Shown here: one piece after another, positions 7,789 to 14,759 of the stretch
Numbering within the stretch: the stretch's first letter is position 1
How the letters are laid out: each line of letters starts with the position of its first letter
From: Bacilliculturomica massiliensis
GTDB lineage: Bacteria; Bacillota; Clostridia; Peptostreptococcales; Anaerovoracaceae
Length of the DNA: 64,000 nt
Direction: 5' to 3'
Assembly: GCF_900605495.1 (NCBI RefSeq)
Contig: NZ_LR027603.1
Span: 124,001 to 188,000 of the forward strand
Notes under the pieces: model-generated
What the model saw: the letters and a program-made list of their open reading frames with translations, nothing else
Database searches by the model: none
What the model was told of the DNA's origin: nothing
Position numbers and translations under genes: made by a program

Positions 7789-8523
7789 ATGCAGGATGCA
7801 GTCAGAGTGGAGCAGCTTTCAAAATCTTATGGCAGGCTGCTTGCAGCGGACAACATCAATTTATCAGTAACAAGCGGCACTGTGTTCGGGCTGCTTGGAG
7901 CCAACGGAGCGGGCAAAAGCACAATCATCGAGTGCATTTTGGGAACGAAAAAAGCTGACGGCGGTAAAATTTCCGTTTTGGGAATGAACCCGTTGACCGA
8001 TCGTAAAAAGCTGTTTGAAAAAGTGGGCGTTCAATTTCAGGAAACGAACTATCAAGACCAGATCACCGTAGCGGAACTTTGCGAAGTTACCGCGTCGCTT
8101 TATCGCGACCCCGCCGATCCCAATGATCTGCTGGCAAGGTTCGGGATCGCCCACAAGCTAAAAAGTCTTGTCAGGGATCTATCCGGTGGACAAAGGCAGC
8201 GGCTGTTTATTGTCCTCGCGCTCATCCCCGGACCGAAAGTCGTTTTTCTGGACGAACTGACCACCGGGCTTGACGCTAAAGTGCGGCGGGAAGTTTGGAA
8301 GATCCTTTCCGGCCTAAAGGAAAAAGGCCTGACTATCTTTTTAACGTCTCATTTCATGGATGAAGTCAAAGCTCTATGCGATCAGATCTGTATTTTAAAA
8401 AAAGGAAAGATCGCGTTTCTCGGAACGATTTCTGAAGCAGTCAAGGCCAGCCCTTGCCACAGCTTCGAGGATGCTTACCTTTGGTATACGGACGAGGAGG
8501 GACAGACCGATGAAAACTTTTAA
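7789..8523 (+). CDS. ABC transporter ATP-binding protein (drug/ABC-2 exporter type)
   Basis: A 244-aa nucleotide-binding subunit. It has Walker A LLGANGAGKST (residues about 38-48), a Q-loop, signature LSGGQRQRL (about 128), Walker B VVFLDELTTGLD with the D-E pair, and H-loop TSHFMDE. The family powers export with an ABC-2 membrane subunit, here the next gene, whose start overlaps this stop by 14 bases. AAGGAGG precedes the start. Control by the double-HTH MerR gene just upstream is likely; multidrug or antimicrobial export is the usual role, but the substrate is unknown. Confidence 0.93.
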   Translation: MQDAVRVEQLSKSYGRLLAADNINLSVTSGTVFGLLGANGAGKSTIIECILGTKKADGGKISVLGMNPLTDRKKLFEKVGVQFQETNYQDQITVAELCEVTASLYRDPADPNDLLARFGIAHKLKSLVRDLSGGQRQRLFIVLALIPGPKVVFLDELTTGLDAKVRREVWKILSGLKEKGLTIFLTSHFMDEVKALCDQICILKKGKIAFLGTISEAVKASPCHSFEDAYLWYTDEEGQTDENF

Positions 8524-9253
8524 AACAATGCTGAAGACGGAACTGAAATTGTCACTGCGGGGTCTGGATATGTTCATATTTGCAATTTGTCTTCCGCTTG
8601 TGGTGCTGGTCATTCTCGGTATACTATATGGAGATAGACCCGCCTATGAGGGGGCGGATCACACCTTTTTGGAACAATCGTTCGGCGCGCTGGCCGCGAT
8701 TTCTATTTGCGCCGGCGGCGTTATGGGGCTGCCTTTAGTGGTTTCAGACTACCGGGGCAAAGGCATATTGAAGCGTTATCAGGTCACGCCCGTTGACCCC
8801 TCAATGATCCTGCTGGTGCAGGTGACGATCTACACCCTATATGCGGTTGTCTCTCTCCTGCTTTTATACTTTGCGGCCGTCCTCTTCTTTGGCTGTCAAT
8901 TCCACGGGACGCTTCCAGTCTTTTTCGGCGGCTACCTTTTGATGGTCGTATCCATGTTCAGTATCGGCATGATGGTAGGCGGTGTAGCCCCCAATACGAA
9001 AGCGGCTGGCGTAATGGCAAGCATCTTATATTTTCCTATGCTGATATTTTCAGGGGCCACGCTGCCCTATGAGGTAATGCCGGCATCACTTCAAAAAATA
9101 GCGGATATTTTGCCGCTGACACATGGAATAAAGTTATTGAAAGCCGCATCTCTGGGATCATCGGCCGATGACATGCTGATCCCGCTGATCATCATGTCTG
9201 TCATCGCCCTCTTTTGTATTTCCATATCCCTTAAATGTTTCAAATGGGAGTAG
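8510..9253 (+). CDS. ABC-2 type transporter permease
   Basis: A 247-aa membrane protein with six hydrophobic segments: FIFAICLPLVVLVILGILYG, ALAAISICAGGVMGLPLVVS, VSLLLLYFAAVLFFGCQF, YLLMVVSMFSIGMMVGGVAP, ASILYFPMLIFSGATLP and a final LIIMSVIALFCISISL. PMLIFSGATLP-like sequence is typical of ABC2 permeases. ATG 8510 is chosen because GAGGAGGGAC lies just before it; the longer reading from 8471 has no RBS. It pairs with the ATPase encoded upstream and is followed by a terminator. Confidence 0.92.
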   Translation: MKTFKTMLKTELKLSLRGLDMFIFAICLPLVVLVILGILYGDRPAYEGADHTFLEQSFGALAAISICAGGVMGLPLVVSDYRGKGILKRYQVTPVDPSMILLVQVTIYTLYAVVSLLLLYFAAVLFFGCQFHGTLPVFFGGYLLMVVSMFSIGMMVGGVAPNTKAAGVMASILYFPMLIFSGATLPYEVMPASLQKIADILPLTHGIKLLKAASLGSSADDMLIPLIIMSVIALFCISISLKCFKWE

Positions 9254-9271
9254 CTCTTCTCAATCTTCGCA

Positions 9272-9304
9272 TAACCCCCTATTCCACGGGAAAGGGGGTT
9301 ATTT
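9272..9304 (+). terminator. Terminator after the ABC-2 operon
   Basis: TAACCCCCT (9272-9280) pairs with AGGGGGTTA (9293-9301), followed by TTT. Confidence 0.75.
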
Positions 9305-9433
9305 CCCATGTTGTCCAGCGATTTTTCCTGAAATAATTGTCAGATTGTTTCAAATATTGTAGATCAGATTTTGCAAAACTGCTATAATTATGAAAAGACG
9401 GAACGTTACTATCTGACAAAAGAAGGTGGTCTT

Positions 9434-10276
9434 ATGAAACCAAGGGAATTAATTGTAATTTTTCTCTCCGCTGTCATCGAGTGTATTCTCACCTTTGTTC
9501 TGACTCAGGTGTTCGCTCTCGGCAACTGGGGCATGCTCGCTATTTTTACGGTCAATGTTATCGTACTTTTGTCGATCTACCTGTGGTTTAACCGCAAAGA
9601 AAAAAAGCATGCGGAGATCGAAGACATATTGAGAGAGATGAATATCGTCTCCCACGAGGATCTCACAGCTCACCGGGATCTTCACGCGCGGCTGGATCTT
9701 TTGGGGATGGTAAACTGTACGGAAAAACTCACCGACACGCTCTTTGCACCCATTACATGTACGTCCAATATTAAAAAGACGCTGTATTTTATGGGAGTGG
9801 CCGGTTCAAAATGGGTCAATGACCCTCCTGTACTCGTTCAGTTCGAGCGCATGCTGCAAAAAGTATCCGCCGCGCAGGGGGAAGTGAAGTTTTTGCTGAT
9901 CAATCCGCGGGGGGACGGCTGGCAGAAGTTAAAGAGCCTGAGAAGGGACAGGCTGAGCGATGAATCCTATCCAAAATTTAAGGAGCTGGCTTCAAAATAT
10001 CCCTGTCTGAAGGTAAGGCTTTATGATTCGCTGCCAAGTTTTCGGCTTCAGTTTGTGGATAATTCCTATGTCACCGTTTCCAGATATAAATTCGAATTCT
10101 CAGAGTATGAGGCCACTCACTACGGCTGGGACGCGCCGCATCTCATCGTTAAAAATGAGGAACCGGAACTTTCCACTGGAAATATACGTCATTTTTGGTC
10201 CTTGTACATGGCGTTCCAATATTTATACGACCATATCTGGAACCACTCAAAGGACTTGTCAACACTGGAGCTTTGA
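9434..10276 (+). CDS. Membrane-anchored protein of unknown function, first gene of a four-gene operon
   Basis: A 280-aa protein starting at ATG 9434 behind AAGGTGG; the upstream in-frame start at 9371 overlaps the likely extended -10 promoter (TGCTATAAT near 9390-9398). Two membrane helices (residues 5-25 and 30-49, WGMLAIFTVNVIVLLSIYLW) form a hairpin, leaving a cytosolic part of about 230 aa. That part has an alternating beta/alpha look: LYFMGVAGSKW, GEVKFLLINPRGDG, CLKVRLYDSLPSFRLQFVDN. The last resembles predicted PLD-like effector/sensor domains, but I see no HKD motif. The next gene begins 19 bp later, so they are probably co-transcribed. Possible roles are membrane sensor, effector or scaffold; none is proven. 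Confidence 0.7.
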   Translation: MKPRELIVIFLSAVIECILTFVLTQVFALGNWGMLAIFTVNVIVLLSIYLWFNRKEKKHAEIEDILREMNIVSHEDLTAHRDLHARLDLLGMVNCTEKLTDTLFAPITCTSNIKKTLYFMGVAGSKWVNDPPVLVQFERMLQKVSAAQGEVKFLLINPRGDGWQKLKSLRRDRLSDESYPKFKELASKYPCLKVRLYDSLPSFRLQFVDNSYVTVSRYKFEFSEYEATHYGWDAPHLIVKNEEPELSTGNIRHFWSLYMAFQYLYDHIWNHSKDLSTLEL

Positions 10277-10295
10277 TCGCTCGGGAGGGAGAAAG

Positions 10296-10877
10296 ATGAC
10301 AGATTCTACAGGCGTGATCCACGGAAGATTTCAGATGCTCCATATCGGCCATATGGAATATCTCCTCGCCGCCGTTGAGAGATGCGGACATTTAGTGATC
10401 GGCATATCAAATCCCGACCCTTCCGTGACCAGATACTCAAGCGCCAATCCTCATCGTTCGGAAGCGATCTCAAATCCGCTGACCTATTTTGAACGCCTGG
10501 AGATGATAAAGGGCTCCATGCTGGAATATGGCGTCTCCGTCGACAGCTTTGATATTGTCCCGTTTCCGATCAACTGTCCGGAGCTTCTCTTCAATTATGT
10601 TCCCCGGGACGCAAAGTATTATATGACGCTGTACGACGCGTGGAGTTTAGAGAAAAAAGCGTGTCTGGAACGGCTGGGATGTTCGGTGGAGGTAATGTGG
10701 CAGAGAACGAATGAGGAAAAAGTCGCCAGCGGAGCGGAAGTCCGCAGACGTATCATAACAGGCCAGCCCTGGAAGCATCTCGTACCCAAATTCGTTTATC
10801 AATATGTAACGGGCCGCGGAATCGATGAACGGCTGCGGCAGATGGCTGTGAACGGAGAGGAGGACACGCATTGTTAA
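10296..10877 (+). CDS. NMNAT/NadM-like nucleotidyltransferase
   Basis: A 193-aa HIGH-superfamily nucleotidyltransferase. GRFQMLHIGHMEYLL near the N-terminus is the nucleotide-binding HxGH motif. ASGAEVRRRIITGQPW followed by LVPKFVYQYV matches the C-terminal signature of archaeal-type nicotinamide-nucleotide adenylyltransferases (NadM, NadR N-domain). Such enzymes join a phosphorylated substrate to AMP or CMP and release PPi. It lacks the NadR kinase domain. The start at 10296 has GGGAGGGAG upstream, and the end overlaps the next start by 7 bases. Substrate specificity is unknown. A pyrophosphatase-like protein in the same operon fits a PPi-producing reaction. Confidence 0.85.
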   Translation: MTDSTGVIHGRFQMLHIGHMEYLLAAVERCGHLVIGISNPDPSVTRYSSANPHRSEAISNPLTYFERLEMIKGSMLEYGVSVDSFDIVPFPINCPELLFNYVPRDAKYYMTLYDAWSLEKKACLERLGCSVEVMWQRTNEEKVASGAEVRRRIITGQPWKHLVPKFVYQYVTGRGIDERLRQMAVNGEEDTHC

Positions 10878-12802
10878 AAATAGCGGCTCCTGAAGACAGA
10901 GGTATTACCGATCAGATTTTCGGCGGAAAGGCGGCAGGATTATCTGTTTTGGTCCGCCATGGTCTCAGAATTCCCAAAAGCATATTGATCGAAGCCTGCG
11001 GGGACGCGAGCCAGCTGGACAACGAGGAATTTCTTCGCGCCTTCAGCCGGCGTCTGGCTGCTCTGGGAGAGAACGGCCGTTATTCTGTGGCTGTTCGGTC
11101 CTCGTCCACGGTGGAGGATGGTTTCTCTGAGAGCAAAGCAGGTCATTTCAAAACGGTGATCGGATCCATGTCTTTCACCGGAGTTCTGGATCGCATGCGA
11201 AGTGTCATAACAGATCTGACCACTGAGCGAAGCGGCGCTGAAATGGGCGTCATCGTCCAGCAAAAGATCGACGCCGATCTCTCCGGTGTGATTTTCTCAT
11301 CAAATCCGCTGACGTACAGTAAGTCGGAAATGCTGCTCTCTTATGTCAGCGGCATGGGAGAAACGCTGGTGTCGGGCGCTTGCCCCGGACAGGATATGTC
11401 CATACAGATCAGGGACGGTCATTTTTCCTTTGAGGCCCCCTGCGCTATCTCGCCGGAGCTTCTTGAAACTCTCTGCCGGGAGGTAAAAAGGCTTGAGGAG
11501 CAGCTTCACTTCCCGGTGGATGTGGAATGGGCCATAAAAGGAACCGAACTGTTTTATCTCCAGTGCCGCCCTCTGACCAGCATCACAAAAATAGCTCCGT
11601 CTCTTTCGCGGGTCAGCCGGGACAGCCTGTGGGCGCCGCGGCAGCTGACGGCTCACGACAAAGTTTGCCTGCGGCTGCAGGCCGAAAAAAATAAGATCGC
11701 GATCTCTGACGCCTATGTGTATGTCCATAACAGCAGCCGTCCGGACTGCGCGGCGCCGGCGGCGCCGGATCGGTCACCTGCGTGCCGGGGCTTCAGCGCG
11801 GTGGTGATCTATCCTCATAAATTGTCAAATAAAGTAGTCCGCTCCTTTGTGGGGGATGAAAGAGATATCTCTGCCGGCACGCCCGGCTGCGGCGGCTATG
11901 AGATCCATTCGTTTCCTGATTACAGGAGCCTGACGGAGTGCCTGGACGCCTTCGCAGATCTCATCTCCCGGGAGTATTGGGTGGGAGCGGTGATCATACA
12001 GGAGATCTACGATCCCTTATACACCGGCATTCTGCAAAAAATACGCAACGGGTATCTGATCGAGATCACCCGGGGCCATTTTCTCACAAAAGGCGTGGTT
12101 CCCACCAGTCAGTACGTTCTTGACGGGAAAGGCACGGTCGTCTCCCGCCGGGAAACCGAACAGAACGCCTGGTACAAAATCATCGAGGGCCATGTACTGT
12201 ACTGCCGGCGCGGGGCCGGGGCAGATGCCCGCGTCACGCTGAAAGACAGCGATCTGACCCGGCTGATCCGATATTTTTCCCCTCTGCTGACCGACCAGTC
12301 CTCGGTGATCGAGTTCGGCGTTTTGAGCAGCGGCGGCGCCGGGATCGAACCTTATCTGATCGATTTTGCCAGAGCCGGTTCCGCCGGATCCACTGTCCAT
12401 ATTGCAGCTTCCGACATTTCAGATGGTATCATATCCAGGGGACGGATCCGCGGAACGGTGGTCCGTGTGACGGAGCCGGCGGCCGGTTCAGAATCTCTGA
12501 ACATGCATCTGCACGACGGCAGGCAGCAGGCGCAGGATCCCGGAGCCGCCACGATCTTCCTCTGCAGAGGCCCTGATATTTCGCTGCTGACGCTGCTGGA
12601 GAACCACAGATCCGATCAGATCGGATTTCTCTTTGAAGACGGTTCCTTGTTATGTCATTTTGCGATCATTCTTCGCGAACGGGGGATCCCGGCCATAAAA
12701 ACAGGTCCCTGTGGCCCGTCCGAATATCCCGCCGGCCGCATATGCACCATCGACGCAGAAACGCCGGGCCTTACCGGAAAGGAGCGAGTTTTTTATGAAT
12801 AA
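10871..12802 (+). CDS. Tandem ATP-grasp / phosphohistidine dikinase-like protein
   Basis: A 643-aa protein (TTG start 10871) of the PEP-synthase/PPDK/rifampin-phosphotransferase superfamily. Residues 1-238 form a PPDK N-type ATP-grasp domain: GKAAGLSVLVRHGLRIPKS, VAVRSSSTVEDGFSESKAG, SGVIFSSNPLT, VDVEWAIKG and LQCRPLTS. Residues about 255-510 look like a second, degenerate copy (VGAVIIQEIYDPLYTGIL, GYLIEITRGHF, PYLIDFARAGS). Residues about 520-635 form the swivelling domain, with putative phospho-acceptor His596 in LCHFAIILRERGIPAI. The PEP/pyruvate TIM barrel is absent, so it is not PPDK or PEP synthase. As in Rph, it may transfer the beta-phosphate of ATP to a small molecule, giving AMP and Pi. 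The substrate is unknown. Confidence 0.82.
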   Translation: MLKIAAPEDRGITDQIFGGKAAGLSVLVRHGLRIPKSILIEACGDASQLDNEEFLRAFSRRLAALGENGRYSVAVRSSSTVEDGFSESKAGHFKTVIGSMSFTGVLDRMRSVITDLTTERSGAEMGVIVQQKIDADLSGVIFSSNPLTYSKSEMLLSYVSGMGETLVSGACPGQDMSIQIRDGHFSFEAPCAISPELLETLCREVKRLEEQLHFPVDVEWAIKGTELFYLQCRPLTSITKIAPSLSRVSRDSLWAPRQLTAHDKVCLRLQAEKNKIAISDAYVYVHNSSRPDCAAPAAPDRSPACRGFSAVVIYPHKLSNKVVRSFVGDERDISAGTPGCGGYEIHSFPDYRSLTECLDAFADLISREYWVGAVIIQEIYDPLYTGILQKIRNGYLIEITRGHFLTKGVVPTSQYVLDGKGTVVSRRETEQNAWYKIIEGHVLYCRRGAGADARVTLKDSDLTRLIRYFSPLLTDQSSVIEFGVLSSGGAGIEPYLIDFARAGSAGSTVHIAASDISDGIISRGRIRGTVVRVTEPAAGSESLNMHLHDGRQQAQDPGAATIFLCRGPDISLLTLLENHRSDQIGFLFEDGSLLCHFAIILRERGIPAIKTGPCGPSEYPAGRICTIDAETPGLTGKERVFYE

Positions 12803-13718
12803 TACCCGAAATTACGTGATCTCGTACAGAAATCCGGATACCGACGGGGCAGCCTGTTCCATCGCGCTGGCCGAGCTGCTGACCGTCTCGGAAAACCAGC
12901 GCTATGATCCGGTCCTTCTGGGCAATATCAATGAGGAAACTGCATTTGTATTAAACTATGCAGGGATCGATTTTGCCCCAGTCCCGTTCTGTGCAGAGGA
13001 CGCGTCTTCCGTCGTTGTGGTGGATACCCACCACAGATCCCAGCTGCCTGAGGACTTTCCCTTTCACAAGGTGCGCCTTGTGGTCGACCATCATTCCGGC
13101 GGCGACGACCATTTATTTGAGAACGCCTTTGTGGACAACAGGCCCATCGGCGCGGCGGCTTCCATCGTCGCAGAAATGTATTTTGACCGCGGCTGCCTGA
13201 AAAAGAATATGCTGACCATGCTGGGATTTGCCATATTGTCGAATACCCTGAACTTCTCAGCGCCGTCCACATCGGATTTCGACGCAAAAATGTTTCAGAA
13301 GATCACCGATCTGTATCCCCTGCCCGACAAGAGCGTGGCAGCTATGTTTGCGAAAAGAGCCGCTGTCCTGCAGCAGGGCCTGCACGCAGCGCTGCTGTCA
13401 GATTTTAAAAAATTCGAGACGAAACGGGCAGACGTAGGGATCTCGCAGCTTGAGATCTATGATCTTCAGGCGCACATTGCCATTCATGAGATCCCGTCCA
13501 TCCTTCGTCAGATCGCAGAGGAGCAGGGACTGAAGTACTGTATGTTCAACGGTGTGGATCTGAAAACGAAAACCAGTATCGTCATCTGCGCAGATCCGCA
13601 GACAGCCGCGCTTGCCGGCGAGATCTTCCATATGGACTTTCCCGAAAGCGGTTATGGTCATACCTTCGACAGGATCCTGCTGCGAAAAACGGATTTTATC
13701 CCTGCTCTCAATCGGTGA
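12795..13718 (+). CDS. DHH/DHHA2 protein related to family II inorganic pyrophosphatase
   Basis: A 307-aa protein starting at ATG 12795, overlapping the previous gene by 8 bases. The order of motifs matches Mn-dependent PPases (PpaC): NPDTDGAA, VVVVDTHHRSQLP, LVVDHHSGGD, AILSNTLNFSAPSTSDFD, then a DHHA2 domain ending LLRKTDFIPAL, like the SRKKQ-VP signature. Two usual metal ligands differ: the His of HxNPDxD is Tyr (SYRNPDTDG) and the Asp of LSDTL is Asn (LSNTL). It may therefore prefer another phosphoanhydride or be weakly active. In this operon it could remove PPi released by the NMNAT-like enzyme (inference). Confidence 0.85.
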   Translation: MNNTRNYVISYRNPDTDGAACSIALAELLTVSENQRYDPVLLGNINEETAFVLNYAGIDFAPVPFCAEDASSVVVVDTHHRSQLPEDFPFHKVRLVVDHHSGGDDHLFENAFVDNRPIGAAASIVAEMYFDRGCLKKNMLTMLGFAILSNTLNFSAPSTSDFDAKMFQKITDLYPLPDKSVAAMFAKRAAVLQQGLHAALLSDFKKFETKRADVGISQLEIYDLQAHIAIHEIPSILRQIAEEQGLKYCMFNGVDLKTKTSIVICADPQTAALAGEIFHMDFPESGYGHTFDRILLRKTDFIPALNR

Positions 13719-13729
13719 TCACCGGGGGG

Positions 13730-13759
13730 CTGGGGATCTCTGGGGTTCTCTGGGGTTCC
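13730..13759. repeat. Three tandem 10-bp units
   Basis: CTGGGGATCT, CTGGGGTTCT and CTGGGGTTCC follow each other without gaps right after the DHH gene. Confidence 0.9.
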
Positions 13760-13901
13760 AGACGATCCTCGAAGTACCGTGAGGATCCCCCTCCCTGTCG
13801 GGCCGCCGCTCCCTGATGAATCTCCGGTCCCCGGGGGCTGTCACCGCCCTGTGGAGTCATGATCTCAGGCGTAAATGGGTAAAATCCAGACTTTTTTCTC
13901 C

Positions 13902-14050
13902 TTTTCACCGAAAAAGAGCTGTCAAATAGGTGAGAATCAATGTTTTTCAAGGATCTCACCTATTTTATGGAAAATATTTGAAAATAATCGCGTATTTTCA
14001 CCCCGTTTTCGGTGATTTTTAATTTTTTTTGCTCTTTTCACCTATTTCGC
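13902..14050. repeat. 148-bp CACC-box element, copy 1
   Basis: It begins TTTTCACCGAAA and ends with a T-run, GC and TTTCACCTATTT. AAATAGG lies at offset 22 and the closing TTTCACC at offset 134. The same boxes lie at the same offsets in 51770-51916. Inside, AAATAGGTGAGA (13924-13935) pairs perfectly with TCTCACCTATTT (13954-13965). No coding frame is seen. Confidence 0.75.
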
Positions 14051-14115
14051 TATTCCGGTGCCGGACGAGAGCTCCCAGCCAAACGATCCCCGCGGCCGGC
14101 AACCCCTCGCCGAGT

Positions 14116-14210
14116 GCCCCCGCGGCCCGGCTAATCCTATCCCCCCGCAATTTCCCTGCGGCCCCGCCATCCTATCCCCAGGCAAATGCCCTGCGGCCCC
14201 GCTATCCCAC
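14116..14210. repeat. GC-rich 35-38 bp tandem repeat, three copies
   Basis: Units start at 14116, 14154 and 14189. Each carries CCCYGCGGCCC-GC followed by an ATCCYA motif, with diverged spacers. Confidence 0.75.
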
Positions 14211-14315
14211 GACCCGGTGATTCCGAAGTTCAACGGTCCCTCCTCCCCGCCCCCTATCTGCGCGGCCCCGCCCGCCTCTGTCCGTACTGCCATGCCCACG
14301 CCCTCCCCTCTGTGT

Positions 14316-14349
14316 GTTTCATTTATAAAACATGTTCCATAAATGAAAC
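14316..14349. promoter_or_regulatory. Palindrome, candidate upstream activator site
   Basis: GTTTCATTTAT (14316-14326) and ATAAATGAAAC (14339-14349) form a perfect 11-bp inverted repeat with a 12-bp spacer. It lies about 250 bp upstream of the sigma-54 promoter at 14597, a normal distance for an enhancer-binding protein. A further GTTTCATTT half-site lies near 14414. Confidence 0.5.
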
Positions 14350-14596
14350 TACGCCTGGCTTTTCTCAGAAATTACCGATTTTCGGGAAATTTTCTCATTA
14401 AAATCTTTTCTTTGTTTCATTTTTGACACAAGCTCTTTTTCCCTGCCCTTTCTTTAACCCCCTCTCATATAGAAAAAATCAATGAAAATTCAAAATAATA
14501 TCACTCTTTTCAGGCCCGCGGCACCATTTATTTTTCAATGGCAGGGGATATTCTTTGATTCGGCCGGCGATAACGCCACCCCTGCAGGTTCCTGAA

Positions 14597-14615
14597 TGCG
14601 GCATGCGATTTGCAT
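14597..14615 (+). promoter_or_regulatory. Sigma-54 (-24/-12) promoter of the TRAP/Grd operon
   Basis: GG at 14600-14601 and GC at 14612-14613 are separated by exactly 10 bp in the context TGCGGCATGCGATTTGCATT, close to the TGGCAC-N5-TTGC consensus. It precedes the operon that ends with a sigma-54 activator gene, which supports the call. Confidence 0.65.
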
Positions 14616-14759
14616 TAAAAGACGGTATAGTCGGGCGATCCGACGGAAAAGAGAGGTGACGCTATGGGCTGAAAATGGCGCTGACAGTTGTGCCGGCAAG
14701 GGACAGGATCAAAAGGAAAGCTATAATTTTATTTATCAGACAGATAACAGGAGGAGAAA

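Larger units (their letters stand above)
13719..14759. other. Gene-free, repeat-rich intergenic region (1.04 kb)
   Basis: No convincing coding frame is seen. The stretch holds a 10-bp triple tandem (13730-13759), a 148-bp element also found at 51769, a GC-rich triple repeat (14116-14210), a strong palindrome (14316-14349) and a sigma-54 type promoter (14597-14615). Composition swings from AT-rich (13960-14040) to very GC-rich (14090-14280). Confidence 0.7.

Noticed and set aside
9434-10276. Phospholipase D (HKD) nuclease or lipase
   Set aside because: Only a weak general resemblance; no HxK-x4-D motif is visible, so no enzymatic call is made.
14029-14401. Short proline-rich plus-strand ORFs in the repeat gap
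   Set aside because: They arise from GC-rich tandem repeats, overlap each other in several frames and lack RBSs.
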